Shown: positions 35,532-45,195, numbered from the stretch's first letter. The stretch: DNA of 64,000 nucleotides from CAJWKT01 sp964465375 (GCA_964465375.1 CAYXIJ010000013.1:5126-69125), one strand, 5' to 3'. Notes: generated from the letters alone by a model not told the origin. Numbers and translations are program-made.

Positions 35532-37130
35532 ATGAGTTCTATTTCACGCCGGGGATTTATAAAAGGTGCAACCCTATCGCCCTTGACCCTTACTGCCATG
35601 GCACAGCAGAACTCCAACCTTGGATCAAACGATCAGTTTGATTTTGTCATTGCCGGTGCTGGACACAATAGTCTTTTGTCTGCCGCCTATTTGGCAAAAG
35701 CAGGTTTTTCTGTAGTCGTTCTAGAGGGACGCGCGATGATTGGTGGGGGAGCCAAGACCGCGGAAGTATTACTTCCAGGTTTCAAACAGGATTTATGCTC
35801 GACAGTCCACAGTGGTTTTGCTGCCAACCCAGCGTATCGTAACAATGAAATTGATTTGCGCGATTTTGGGTATGAACTTATGGATCCTGAAATAGTCGTG
35901 CACATACCATTTCTAGATGGTGCCTCGTTAACGGTTTTTCGGGGGGATGTGGGCCAAACAGCTGAAACTATTGCCCAGGTTTCAAAAAAGGACGCAGAAA
36001 CTTTTAGGCGCTTAGCACCGTCGCGGGCGAAATTTTTAAGTACACCGCAATCCGAGCGTGCGATGTCGCGCGATGGTGTTTTTTGGCAGCGGTTAGGGGA
36101 GCTTTCGGGTTACGACGCCGGTCGGCAAATTTGGGAAAGTCCTTATATGCAAGCAGCCAATCTCACAACGGGCCACTTTAGCGGTGTTCCAGGTAGTGAT
36201 CTTGGAACCGGCAGTCAAGCAGTACAGATGTTCTCCCACTTACGTGGACGCCCTATTCCTCGAGGTGGGTCCGGTATGTTAACGGTTGCGTTGGGACGTT
36301 TTATTGAGGCACACGACGGCGTTGTATTGACCAGTAAGCCAGTCGAGCAGCTCATTATTGAAAGAGGTCGTTGTGTTGGGGTCGAGTGTCTTGATGGTAG
36401 TCAGTTTCGTGCTCGAAGAGGTGTGATATCCACAATACATATTAAGCACCTTCTTCAGATGGCGCCTCGCGAGCTTTGGGGGGAAGAGTTACTTGATATT
36501 GTGGATATATGGCAGCAGGAACACGCTATGTTCGCATTTAATTTCGCGCTATCGGAGTCACCAAAGTATGCGTTTTCAGGGGGAGGGACGATTGCGCCTT
36601 GTGAGGCTGCAATCCTTCAGCGTCCTGAGAGCATTTTTATGCTGAACTCTGATCAAGCGACCGGTGAACTCAACATCGAGGACTATCCACTACAGATTGT
36701 GCATGCCTCAAATGTTGATTCTACTCGGGCACCGGCGGGTTTCGGCTCAGTGAAGATTGAAGGGACAATGCCGTATGCCCTGAAGCAGGGAAAGGAGCAT
36801 TGGGATGTGATTAAGGAGCACGTTGCAGATCAGTTATTTGAGTATTACGCGCGTCACACTACCAATTTGACTAAAGAAAACGTTCTTGCAAAGGTGCTGA
36901 TGAGTCCAGTGGATATCGAGCGAATGAATCCGGCCATGTGGCGAGGGAGCGTACACCAGCGTCTTAGGACGTTTGATAATTATTCTCCTTACCGGCTACC
37001 GATTCCGGGACTTTATCAAACTGGTGGATGCACCGAGGGCGGCGGCTCAATTACTGGCCGTCCGGGTCGTGCCGCCGCGGCTATCGTTTTGCAAGACAAT
37101 GGCAAGACACTCGAAGAAGTAGTTGCCTAG
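35532..37130 (+). CDS. Tat-exported FAD-dependent oxidoreductase (CrtI/phytoene dehydrogenase-like)
   Basis: A GAGGGAA ribosome site precedes ATG 35532. The 532-residue protein starts with SRRGFIKGAT, a near-perfect Tat motif. The FAD fold follows: FVIAGAGHNSLLSAAYLAKAG, LEGRAMIGGGAKTAEVLLPGF and, at the end, GLYQTGGCTEGGGSITGRPGRAAA. This is the phytoene desaturase-like superfamily, which also contains amine and retinol oxidoreductases. Export implies oxidation of a periplasmic substrate. The next gene encodes a pentaheme cytochrome, a possible electron acceptor. Confidence 0.88.
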   Translation: MSSISRRGFIKGATLSPLTLTAMAQQNSNLGSNDQFDFVIAGAGHNSLLSAAYLAKAGFSVVVLEGRAMIGGGAKTAEVLLPGFKQDLCSTVHSGFAANPAYRNNEIDLRDFGYELMDPEIVVHIPFLDGASLTVFRGDVGQTAETIAQVSKKDAETFRRLAPSRAKFLSTPQSERAMSRDGVFWQRLGELSGYDAGRQIWESPYMQAANLTTGHFSGVPGSDLGTGSQAVQMFSHLRGRPIPRGGSGMLTVALGRFIEAHDGVVLTSKPVEQLIIERGRCVGVECLDGSQFRARRGVISTIHIKHLLQMAPRELWGEELLDIVDIWQQEHAMFAFNFALSESPKYAFSGGGTIAPCEAAILQRPESIFMLNSDQATGELNIEDYPLQIVHASNVDSTRAPAGFGSVKIEGTMPYALKQGKEHWDVIKEHVADQLFEYYARHTTNLTKENVLAKVLMSPVDIERMNPAMWRGSVHQRLRTFDNYSPYRLPIPGLYQTGGCTEGGGSITGRPGRAAAAIVLQDNGKTLEEVVA

Positions 37131-37211
37131 ACAATGGTTTGTAGATGGCCGATTGATCAAGAGACAAATTAGCGTTGCCCAGCAAGAAGAAAAAAATAGG
37201 AAATTTTAGAT

Positions 37212-37769
37212 ATGTTCCGTAACCCACCAGGCAAGCAGACTGTGTTTTTAGCGGCGTTGGTTGTTGCGTTTCTATCCCATGGTGCACAGGCTCAGCAGGT
37301 AACAGCAGATCAAAAAGTTCAGAACAATTTTGCGATGCATTCACCGCCGATACAACCTGTTCCATATAGCCACAAAACTCACCTAACGCTTGGCTTGGCT
37401 TGCGAAGCGTGTCATACAAATGCAGGACAAGGCGTGCATATGGGGTTTCCTGAGACTAGTACCTGTATGCGTTGTCATAACTCGATTGCCACAGACCAAC
37501 AAGGCGTTGCCGAACTAACCAGGATCTCAGTTTCTGGTGGGGAGGTTCCTTGGGTACGCGTCTACCAAGTTCTCCCTGGTGTTACTTGGGCACACCAGCC
37601 GCATATTGAAGCGGGTGTACAGTGTGAGGCGTGCCATGGTGACGTTTCGCAATTGGAAGTAATGGCAATGACTACGAGCGTAACATCGATGGCAAGTTGT
37701 ATTAGTTGCCATCAGATGCACGAAGCTAATACCACATGCCAGACGTGCCACGCGTGGCCAACGGAATAA
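37212..37769 (+). CDS. Periplasmic pentaheme cytochrome c (class III/c7-like)
   Basis: The 185-residue protein has a signal peptide ending AQAQ and five CxxCH heme sites: residues 64-68, 85-89, 138-142, 163-167 and 176-180. Extra histidines (PVPYSHKTH, TWAHQPH, HQMH) can act as sixth ligands, as in c3/c7-type and NapC/NrfH-associated cytochromes. It follows the Tat-exported flavoprotein by 81 bases in the same direction, so it may carry electrons from that enzyme to the respiratory chain (inference). Confidence 0.92.
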   Translation: MFRNPPGKQTVFLAALVVAFLSHGAQAQQVTADQKVQNNFAMHSPPIQPVPYSHKTHLTLGLACEACHTNAGQGVHMGFPETSTCMRCHNSIATDQQGVAELTRISVSGGEVPWVRVYQVLPGVTWAHQPHIEAGVQCEACHGDVSQLEVMAMTTSVTSMASCISCHQMHEANTTCQTCHAWPTE

Positions 37770-37884
37770 TTCTCCCGGCGCTTATACCATCTTAGTGCGT
37801 GTTTCTAGATAGAATTGATCAGGATGAGCGTAGTCGACTTGTAAAGGCAAAAATGTTTATTGCCGGATAAAGGAGGATAAAGTC

Positions 37885-39483
37885 ATGATATTTCGGTTTG
37901 TTTTTTGTATTGGGCTATTTGCGATTAGTTGCGCTGCAACTGCTCAGAACTCCTCTACTGATAGCACCCCTGAGTTGACAGGCCTCAAGGCTGAAGTGGT
38001 GGATCAGATCGACACCATGCACAAGTTGACTCAAGAGATAGTTGATAGTCTTTTTTCTTTCTCGGAGCTTGGATTTCAGGAGTTCGAGACACAGAGATAC
38101 TTGACGGAGATCCTAGAGCAAAATGGATTCACTGTGGAGCATGGTGTGTCCGGCATTCCTTCTGCCTGGTGGGCTACCTGGGGGCAGGGCGGACCAGTGA
38201 TTGCGTTGGGATCGGATGTGGACGGAATTCCGAAGTCTTCCCAGGTGCCGGGCGTGGCATATCGTGAGCCTCTGATAGCGGGAGCACCTGGGCATGGCGA
38301 GGGACACAACTCAGGTCAGGCCGTGAACATCACGGCGGCATTGGCGGTCAAGGAGATAATGGCACGTGAGCAAATTCCGGGAACGATTGTGCTTTGGCCG
38401 GGTATTGCTGAGGAATTACTGGCAACCAAAGCCTGGTTTGCTCGGGACGGACTTTACGATGATGTTGATGTGGTTTTGTTTACCCATGTCAGCAGCAACA
38501 TGAGTGTAGGTTGGGGTGTTCCACGCGGCACAGGTCTGGTATCGGTTGAGTATTCTTTCGAGGGGGTTGCCGCGCATGGGGCATTTGATCCTTGGCAGGG
38601 GCGCAGCGCACTCGATGCTGTTGAATTGATGAATATAGGCTGGAATTTTCGAAGAGAACATTTACGTCCATTGCAGCGTTCCCACTATGTAATTGTTGAT
38701 GGGGGTGACCAGCCTAATGTGGTACCACCAGCTGCTACTGCCTGGTATTTCATACGCGAAATTACAGCGGATGGTATTAATCAAAATTTCAGTACGCTGC
38801 ATCGCATCGCTGAGGCTGCGGCGATGATGACAGATACCACAATGACCAGGCGCATTGTTGGGGCCGCTTGGCCACGACACTTTAATAGACCGGTCGCACT
38901 CGCTATGGATGCAAATATTAGAGCGGTTGGTTTGCCCCAGTGGTCAAGTGCCGACCAGGAGTTTGCCTTGGCTCTACAAGAGTTGATGAATTCGGATGAG
39001 AAGAATGGCCTGGCAACAGAGCTCGAGGGTTTGCAGGGTCCTCCGGAGGATCCTATCTCGGGGGGGTCAGATGATATTGGTGACGTGTCTTGGGTAACTC
39101 CAACCGTGACACTACGGTTTCCTTCCAATGTGCGGGGTTTGCAGGGTCATCACTGGTCGAGTGCAATGGCAATGGCAACTCCGATCGCACACAAGGGCGC
39201 AACAGCTGGAGCTAAAGTTATTGCTGCCACCATGCTTGATTTGTATCAGGATGAGACATTACTCGAAGATGCTCGGCGTTATTTTCAAGAGGAGCAGTCC
39301 ACAGATGTCCAGTATGAGCCGTTCATCGGACCGGATGATCTGCCCGCCATTGAAAAAAATAAGGCGACTATGGATGAGTACAGAAGTAGACTAGAGCCAC
39401 TGTATTACGATCCTACGCTCTATCGTACTTATCTTGAGCAACTTGGTATCGATTACCCTCAGTTAGAAAAGCCCACCCCTTAA
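37885..39483 (+). CDS. Exported M20-family amidohydrolase (AbgB-like)
   Basis: The 532-residue protein has a signal peptide ending ATAQ. It fits the M20D peptidase/aminoacylase group: FSELGFQEFETQRYL, GSDVDGIP, GHGEGHNSG, FEGVAAHGAFDPWQGRSALDA and a late WSSAMAMATPIAHKG. The group includes p-aminobenzoyl-glutamate hydrolase AbgB, which cleaves amide bonds of N-acyl amino acids. The secreted location suggests peptide or conjugate scavenging. It is 115 bases after the cytochrome and 19 before the cyclase-family gene. Confidence 0.9.
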   Translation: MIFRFVFCIGLFAISCAATAQNSSTDSTPELTGLKAEVVDQIDTMHKLTQEIVDSLFSFSELGFQEFETQRYLTEILEQNGFTVEHGVSGIPSAWWATWGQGGPVIALGSDVDGIPKSSQVPGVAYREPLIAGAPGHGEGHNSGQAVNITAALAVKEIMAREQIPGTIVLWPGIAEELLATKAWFARDGLYDDVDVVLFTHVSSNMSVGWGVPRGTGLVSVEYSFEGVAAHGAFDPWQGRSALDAVELMNIGWNFRREHLRPLQRSHYVIVDGGDQPNVVPPAATAWYFIREITADGINQNFSTLHRIAEAAAMMTDTTMTRRIVGAAWPRHFNRPVALAMDANIRAVGLPQWSSADQEFALALQELMNSDEKNGLATELEGLQGPPEDPISGGSDDIGDVSWVTPTVTLRFPSNVRGLQGHHWSSAMAMATPIAHKGATAGAKVIAATMLDLYQDETLLEDARRYFQEEQSTDVQYEPFIGPDDLPAIEKNKATMDEYRSRLEPLYYDPTLYRTYLEQLGIDYPQLEKPTP

Positions 39484-39502
39484 TGGTTCCGAGACGTGTA
39501 TT

Positions 39503-40768
39503 TTGAAAGGTAAGAGTTTTTTTTCAGCAGGACCACTTACTTTTTTGGTTTGCAGTATGTCTGTGATTTCATGTGCATGGGGACAGCCCTTGGAGGGCAA
39601 TACTTCTATTGATCACATTCCGGATGCCGTGGGATTGCCGGATCCATGCGACAATCCGACCACTCGGATGTGGGGCCCTTCGGACGAGCTGGGTAATCTA
39701 AATTATTTGACGCCAGAACGTGTGAGAGAAAACCTAGCACTGATCCGGATAGGAAAGATTTACAATCTCGCGCATATCTTAGAGCCTGGCCAGATGGGGT
39801 TTTCAGCTTTCTTTGACTTTAAAAGCAACCTTGGTGAGTGGCCTGGCGAGGGTGCTAGTAACACTATTTCCAATAATGAAGAAACACTGGGAGAGAGTAC
39901 CTACAACCCGGACCGCAAAGGTGTCCTGCAGTTTGAGATGGGTACGCAGTTAGATGGATTTAATCACTTTACGCAGGGTGGCATCACTTACAACTGTTTT
40001 GATACCCGTGATCCCGCGGGCCACCTCCTTCCAGAGGGTGACCCCGGAGGCCTACCAAAGGGCAATCCTAGCGGGGATTATGTTTTCCGGGGGCACAAAA
40101 AGAATGGCATAGAGAAAGTAGGTACGATTATTGCACGCGCTATATTGATAGATTTGGGGCAAATGCTGCGCGAAAAGGAAGTCGCCGCTGGACGCGACCC
40201 GGAAAGCTTCCCACCCCCAGACTATGCATTCAGTTCTGAACAATTAGAGCAAGCCCTGGTTCGTCAAGGCATTGCACTCGAAGATATTCATCCGGGTGAT
40301 GCCCTTTTGATACGCACTGGCTGGGCAGCTCGTTTTTGGACTTCCAATCCGGCTGATCCTAGAAATGAGCGCCTTAAATATTTAAATACGGGCCAGGACA
40401 CTAAATTTTTGCCTGGTGGACCCGGGTTAGACGAAAGGGCCATTCAGTGGACACTAAATCGCAGTCCAGTGCTGGTTGGGGCAGATGTTAAAAGTATAGA
40501 AGTCAGTTATCCACGCAGGGACCCACCTTATTCCCCATATCACAGGCCTGGCCACTTGAGCTGGCTCAATAGTGGCATCTATATGCTAGAGGATGTTGAT
40601 TTGGAGGTATTGGCTGCGGATTGCGACAAGGAACGTAGTCAGAGCATTACCCAGACGGGTCAGCCGAGTGAGATCGAGGAATCCTGTTACATTTTTACCC
40701 TGATCATTCAAACCATACCGGTCAGGGGTAGCGGTGGGTCCGTCGTCTCACCTACTGTTATCCGCTAG
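39503..40768 (+). CDS. Exported cyclase-family (kynurenine formamidase-like) hydrolase
   Basis: TTG 39503 is the only start that keeps a full signal peptide (ending AWGQ); the 421-residue protein is longer than usual. Family motifs include RMWGPSDELGNLNYLTPE, MGTQLDGFNHF, GDALLIRTGWAARFW and VGADVKSIEV. The GTQLD variant, with Gln in place of the first metal His, is shared with the cyclase at 17931, which is a cytoplasmic paralogue. It may act on the product of the preceding M20 amidohydrolase (inference). Confidence 0.85.
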   Translation: MKGKSFFSAGPLTFLVCSMSVISCAWGQPLEGNTSIDHIPDAVGLPDPCDNPTTRMWGPSDELGNLNYLTPERVRENLALIRIGKIYNLAHILEPGQMGFSAFFDFKSNLGEWPGEGASNTISNNEETLGESTYNPDRKGVLQFEMGTQLDGFNHFTQGGITYNCFDTRDPAGHLLPEGDPGGLPKGNPSGDYVFRGHKKNGIEKVGTIIARAILIDLGQMLREKEVAAGRDPESFPPPDYAFSSEQLEQALVRQGIALEDIHPGDALLIRTGWAARFWTSNPADPRNERLKYLNTGQDTKFLPGGPGLDERAIQWTLNRSPVLVGADVKSIEVSYPRRDPPYSPYHRPGHLSWLNSGIYMLEDVDLEVLAADCDKERSQSITQTGQPSEIEESCYIFTLIIQTIPVRGSGGSVVSPTVIR

Positions 40769-40820
40769 GATTTTGTTCGGTTCTTGTTGGGACAATCCCG
40801 TGCTTCGGTCTTAGGTCCAG

Positions 40821-41213
40821 CTAGAAATCAACTCTATCAGTTACCGGAAGAGATACTCCATCTGCTGTAATGATTTCTCGAATACGGATGGAGTGTCCAC
40901 CATTTCTTGCGACTTCTCCTGAAATCTCAACGACGTCGCCCGGCCTGAAAGAATTTTTTGTCCATCCAGCTCTGGCCAGCTTGTTTGGGGCCGTTAATTC
41001 TCCTTGCCAAGCCTCGAGCTCTTTGGTTTGATTGAGCACATCAAAGTAGAGCTGTACGTGCGGGTTAATAAAGCGGAACTCTTTAATAGTTGCCTGAACC
41101 GTTATTCTTTCAGAGCTATAGATGGCAAAGCCGTGATGGGAATAGGCCGAAATGCCAAACAGCATAACAGTTGCAGTGGCTAAGAATAGAAGGGCGGTTT
41201 TCATTCGCATCAT
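40821..41213 (-). CDS. DUF6152-family exported protein (single domain)
   Basis: The 130-residue protein has a signal peptide ending AYS, then His26-His27. It shows FRFINPHVQLYFDV, LEAWQGELTAPNKLARAGW, FRPGDVVEISGEVARNGGHSIRI and a DG turn (ADGVSL). It is a close paralogue of the single-domain protein at 22169. It is convergent with the cyclase gene and divergent from the esterase gene. Function unknown. Confidence 0.88.
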   Translation of the reverse strand: MMRMKTALLFLATATVMLFGISAYSHHGFAIYSSERITVQATIKEFRFINPHVQLYFDVLNQTKELEAWQGELTAPNKLARAGWTKNSFRPGDVVEISGEVARNGGHSIRIREIITADGVSLPVTDRVDF

Positions 41214-41362
41214 AATTACTCACGGGCGCACATTATTAGTCTCTCATCGCCAGACTTGGTGTGTCAATTAGAAAGCATGTAAGTATGATTTCTGATGAAA
41301 TACTTTGGGATGGTGTATTCTTTGGGAATCCATGAGTAAGTGAGAGGGGGGGGGTGAACTAG

Positions 41363-42169
41363 ATGAGGTATCTAGCCTTCGCGTTACTTTGTTTTTGCGC
41401 TTTTGATGTTGTTGTTGCTGACCCTATTGAGATGACCTATAAGAGGGTAGCCGAACGCGATTTGAAGGCCTATGTTTTTATGCCGAGTGGCCATACTGAA
41501 TTGTCAGAGGTTCCTGCTGTCATTTTTTTTCATGGCGGTGGGTGGCGGCGGGGTTCTCCTGAATCGGGATTTAGTTACGGTGAATTTTTAGCAGAACGAG
41601 GCATTGTGTTTATCGCTTTTGAGTATCGTTTCACTACGGATTCTGTGCCGGCGACTCTTGATGAGATTATTGGAGATGCAAAATCTGCTGTGCGTTGGAC
41701 TCGCCAGCAAGCCTCGAAGCTGGGTATCGATCCTATAAAGGTGGTCTCGTCGGGCCACTCCTCGGGCGGATATCTTGCTGCATCCGTAGGACTAGTGACC
41801 CGGTTCGAGCCACCAGATGGGGATCACGGGATCAGCTCTAAAGCAAATGCGATGATTCTCTTAGCTCCCTTCATGCCAAATCCTGGAAGGAATCCAGTTT
41901 TGCTTCCTGAGGGTGTGCCAACGGATGATTTTCTACCAGAAAGTTACATCTCGGCTTCGAGTCCACCAGCACTTTGGATTCACGGCGATGCAGATACGGT
42001 TGCACTCCCCGAAGTCTCGATCAAGCTCCACGCAGCACTCCAGGAAGTTGGTACGGACTCTCGGTTGGTGTTGATTGAAGATGCAGGGCATGCTTTTCGG
42101 GGAGAAGATAGTACCAAGGTAAAAGAGTTAATGAGCCAGTTTATTGTTGATTTAGGTTATGTGAACTAG
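41363..42169 (+). CDS. Exported alpha/beta-hydrolase (esterase, HSL/BD-FAE-like)
   Basis: A run of G precedes ATG 41363. The 268-residue protein has a signal peptide ending VVAD. It has the oxyanion motif FFHGGGWRRG, the nucleophile elbow GHSSGG, an Asp in WIHGDADTV, and a His in DAGHAFRG, completing a Ser-Asp-His triad. The family hydrolyses short-chain esters, including acyl and feruloyl esters. The substrate is unknown. Confidence 0.9.
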   Translation: MRYLAFALLCFCAFDVVVADPIEMTYKRVAERDLKAYVFMPSGHTELSEVPAVIFFHGGGWRRGSPESGFSYGEFLAERGIVFIAFEYRFTTDSVPATLDEIIGDAKSAVRWTRQQASKLGIDPIKVVSSGHSSGGYLAASVGLVTRFEPPDGDHGISSKANAMILLAPFMPNPGRNPVLLPEGVPTDDFLPESYISASSPPALWIHGDADTVALPEVSIKLHAALQEVGTDSRLVLIEDAGHAFRGEDSTKVKELMSQFIVDLGYVN

Positions 42170-42249
42170 GCTACGGCTGTGAGGAGGAGTACTATTGCCG
42201 GGTTGACAATCAACTCGGAGTTTATTTGCTTTCAGGCTGGGGTATCTCC

Positions 42250-43368
42250 ATGAAACAAACCCAATATGAAAGACCAGCACCTGTGTCGCTAAGCTTGGCT
42301 TTCGTTTCTCTATTTTGTTTGGTCTCGATTTCTCTAATTTCAGTTTCCGTATCGGCGCATCATGGCCCAACAACGAGCCCCGCTCTTTATCGGACGGAGA
42401 ATCTAATCCGATTTGAGGGTGAGATCGTAGGTGTATTGTGGCGGAATCCCCATGTCCGGATGAAATTGGCCGTACTAGATCAGAACGGCGATACAGTCGA
42501 GTGGGAACTTGAAACAACCGTACCTGCTCTGCTTGAGCGAGTGGGAATTACTTCAGACCTTATCAAGGTAGGGGATAGGGTGAAGGCAGCCGGGTATTTA
42601 TCGATGTTTAAAGAGCGCTCCATTGGCTTGCGGAATTTGCTATTGCCTGATGGACGTGAGTACGCCGGGGCGCGGACTGATCTTCTTTGGTCAACCAAAC
42701 GTGTGACCAGGACTGAGCAGAAGATCGATGAGTCTAGGGCGGAGGTAGCGCTACAGGATGCGAATGGTATTTTCCGTATTTGGTCCCGATGGGCAGGACC
42801 TTCTGCCGGTAGCCCAGAGCCTGCGAGCAATCCGGAGCCATCGCGCGTAGCAGGATATGATCATTTGCTAACGGATGAAGCGAAAGCGATTAAGGCAGCT
42901 TACAGTCCTGTTGATCACCCTGTTCTCAACTGTGGCCCGAGGGGTATGCCCGAGTTAATGCTCACACCCGCTCCTATTGAGTTTCTACCAGGAAACAATC
43001 AGATTTTCCTGCGTACCATGTGGCCAGGGCCTAGTCGAATTATTCATCTGGACGGAGATGAGGCAACAGATACGATTTTTGCAAAACATCTTGGGCGTTC
43101 AATTGGGGCCTGGGAAGACGAGGATACTCTTGTTGTCACGACTACAGATGTTGACTGGCCGTACTTTGACCGGTCTGGTACTCCCCAGTCTGACCAGGTG
43201 ACATTCGTTGAACGTTTCATAATGAATGAGGAGCGGAGTCGCCTGGACTATATCGCTACGGCCACCGATCCTTTGATGTTTAGCGCACCCGTAGAATTGA
43301 CCTACTCCTGGGCTTGGATTCCCGGCGAGGTAGGTATGGATAATGAGTGTGTAGAGTGGGATGACTAG
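42250..43368 (+). CDS. DUF6152 + MGDS-type two-domain exported protein
   Basis: The start is ATG 42250; the frame is open from TTG 42226. About 372 residues hold a signal peptide ending VSA, His-His, a DUF6152 domain (VLWRNPHVRMKLAV, VEWELETTVPALLERVG, GDRVKAAGYL), a linker NGIFRIWSRW, and a C-terminal domain: NCGPRGMPELMLTPAPIEF, RIIHLDGDEA, and LGRSIGAWEDEDTLVVTT in place of the usual MGDS, then DPLMFSAP and a late Cys (NECVEWDD). It is the closest relative in the window to the truncated gene at the left edge. Function unknown. Confidence 0.85.
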   Translation: MKQTQYERPAPVSLSLAFVSLFCLVSISLISVSVSAHHGPTTSPALYRTENLIRFEGEIVGVLWRNPHVRMKLAVLDQNGDTVEWELETTVPALLERVGITSDLIKVGDRVKAAGYLSMFKERSIGLRNLLLPDGREYAGARTDLLWSTKRVTRTEQKIDESRAEVALQDANGIFRIWSRWAGPSAGSPEPASNPEPSRVAGYDHLLTDEAKAIKAAYSPVDHPVLNCGPRGMPELMLTPAPIEFLPGNNQIFLRTMWPGPSRIIHLDGDEATDTIFAKHLGRSIGAWEDEDTLVVTTTDVDWPYFDRSGTPQSDQVTFVERFIMNEERSRLDYIATATDPLMFSAPVELTYSWAWIPGEVGMDNECVEWDD

Positions 43369-43410
43369 AGGGATTGAGAATCTAGTACTCACCTTGTGGT
43401 TTTTATTAAA

Positions 43411-44496
43411 ATGAACGAAAAATACTATCTTCGTTGGTTAGCACTTGCTTTCGTCATATTAGGGTGCAGCTTTCATTCGACCTACGCTCATCACTCCTTC
43501 GCTTTTGAGTTTGATGCTAATCAACAAGGTAGCTTGATTGGCGAAATTACCGAGGTCCGGTTTGTAAATCCGCATGTGGTCTATCGTATGCGGCCTGATG
43601 GAACAGACGAGGATTGGCAGCTACAAACCCACAATGTTGGGGTGATGCTGAGATTAGGCTGGACTGCCGAGACGATTCAAGTAGGAGACCGCATCGAGGT
43701 GTCTGGGAGCTTGGGTCGTGGTGGAACCAGAAAGCTTTCAATCGATTCGGTAATACTGGCCGATGGCAGTCGGCGGGATCCCAAGGGAGGTGAGCTGGCT
43801 GATGCATATACGACCGATGAGGTTAATGCCGATCCGAACAAATTCTATGGTGTTACAGCTAATGCCCATCCCGTTGACATTACGGGTGCGTGGAGTAATC
43901 GGTACAAATTTCAGTTGACAGTTGATGACCTTGAACCAAAGCCAACTCCTTTTACAGATGCAGGCCGGACGAAGCATGAGGCTACAGAAAACTGGCATGA
44001 TCCCAGCAAAAGATGCAAGCCTGGCGGTCTCCCACGGACTTTTGGAACACCAACAACCTTGGAAATTTTTGACGCTGGTAGCTACTATCTAATGATCAAC
44101 TCTGGCTACGTGCGGCGAATTTGGCTAGACGGACGCGAGCCACCAAAAGATTTGTTTCCCAGTCCAATGGGATTTTCTCGGGGCGAATGGGATGGCGAGG
44201 TTTTTGTAATTGAGACTACTCATCTTGAGCCTGGCTGGCTTGATGGCTCTGGCCTGCCGATGTCGGGAGAGGGTACCCGTCTTGTCGAGACCTATACTAT
44301 CAGTGAAGATCGGCTCACCATGGACAGGAAAATGACCATCTATGATCCTTATTACACCGAACCCCTGGTCCGTGTTCGGGGTTCTGCCCGAGATGACAAT
44401 ATTGAGTTGATCGAAGGTGGCTCAGGTTGTGATCCCGTGAGTTATTATCGCGATCTTTGGGATCAGGGGCTTCTGGAGTCGCTTTGGGAGGATTGA
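43411..44496 (+). CDS. DUF6152 + MGDS-type two-domain exported protein
   Basis: The start is set at ATG 43411; a GTG at 43396 is possible. About 361 residues contain a signal peptide ending TYA, His-His, VRFVNPHVVYRM, GDRIEVSGSLGRGGTRKL, then DITGAWSNR, RCKPGGLPRTFGTPTTLEI, RRIWLDGREP, and MGFSRGEWDGEVFVIETT. A late Cys (GSGCDP) pairs with the Cys of RCKP as in the other family members. It is 78 bases before the peroxiredoxin-like selenoprotein gene, in the same direction. Confidence 0.85.
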   Translation: MNEKYYLRWLALAFVILGCSFHSTYAHHSFAFEFDANQQGSLIGEITEVRFVNPHVVYRMRPDGTDEDWQLQTHNVGVMLRLGWTAETIQVGDRIEVSGSLGRGGTRKLSIDSVILADGSRRDPKGGELADAYTTDEVNADPNKFYGVTANAHPVDITGAWSNRYKFQLTVDDLEPKPTPFTDAGRTKHEATENWHDPSKRCKPGGLPRTFGTPTTLEIFDAGSYYLMINSGYVRRIWLDGREPPKDLFPSPMGFSRGEWDGEVFVIETTHLEPGWLDGSGLPMSGEGTRLVETYTISEDRLTMDRKMTIYDPYYTEPLVRVRGSARDDNIELIEGGSGCDPVSYYRDLWDQGLLESLWED

Positions 44497-44574
44497 ATCG
44501 GAGGTATAATCTGGAGAGTGAGCTTTTAATATCGGTATGGGGTACATTATTTGGAGTCTAAAAGGGGTGGTTTT

Positions 44575-45195
44575 GTGAAAGGTTTGCCAGTGTGTTTTTT
44601 CTCGGTATTTTTTCTGATAGTTGCTAGTCATTTTCCTAGTATTGAGCCGCTTCGGGCTCAACCAAACACTGACAACATGTTCATTCCCGAGGATGTGGAT
44701 TCATTTGACCCAGGCTTGAGGGTTGGAGAGAATTTTCCAAGAATCCGGGCTCTCTACCAGGACCGCGAGGTCACGCAGATTGACCAGTTTGTCGGGACTA
44801 AAGGCGCTGTTTTCTTTGCCAATCGCTCGGCCGATTGGTGACCGTTTTGCAAGAGGCAGCTCGTGCAGTTGCAGGATTACGTTAAAGGTTTTGAGGAGGC
44901 AGGCATCGGGGTGGTAGCACTTACGTATGATGCACCGGAGCTACAAAAGGCCTTCATTGACGCCAACTCCATTACCTACCCATTACTGTCAGATATAGAG
45001 GCCAGTAGTGTTAAGGCTTTGGCCGTTCTAAATGATCGGTATGAGCCTGGTGAGCCCGCCTATGGAATTCCCTACCCGGGCGTTTTTATTGTGAATGCCC
45101 AGCAGATGATTGTAGGAAAAATATTTGTTGAGGCGGTTTCCAAGCGGGTAGGCGCAGAAGAAGTACTGGCTTATGCAATAGAGCTGTTGGAATAG
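44575..45195 (+). CDS. Peroxiredoxin-like (redoxin) selenoprotein with UxxC (UGA = Sec89)
   Basis: GTG 44575 has GGGG seven bases upstream; the frame is open from TTG 44551. A TGA at 44839-44841 is in frame, and reading through gives 206 residues to 45195. A signal peptide ends LRAQ. Then come a redoxin opening GLRVGENFPRIRALYQD and the active site NRSADWUPFCKRQLVQLQ, where cysteine homologues have WCPFC; here Sec89-x-x-Cys92. The rest is a typical thioredoxin fold: GVVALTYDAPELQKAF, YPLLSD, YPGVFIVN. A SECIS-like hairpin follows the TGA. It sits between two DUF6152 fusion genes on the same strand. Likely a periplasmic thiol peroxidase or reductase. Confidence 0.85.
44848..44873 (+). promoter_or_regulatory. 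Putative bacterial SECIS element (redoxin gene)
   Basis: The bases fold as a five-pair stem TGCAA/TTGCA, an internal loop (GAG opposite AG), a three-pair stem GCA/TGC and a GCTCG loop. The loop begins 17 bases after the UGA and its first base is G, inside the usual range for bacterial SECIS elements. The upper stem is short, so this is less certain than the UGA reading itself. Confidence 0.55.

Noticed and set aside
44839..44841. Nonsense mutation in a decaying redoxin gene
   Set aside because: No other lesion is seen in 200 codons, the TGA replaces precisely the catalytic Cys, and a SECIS-like hairpin follows. A pseudogene remains possible but less likely.
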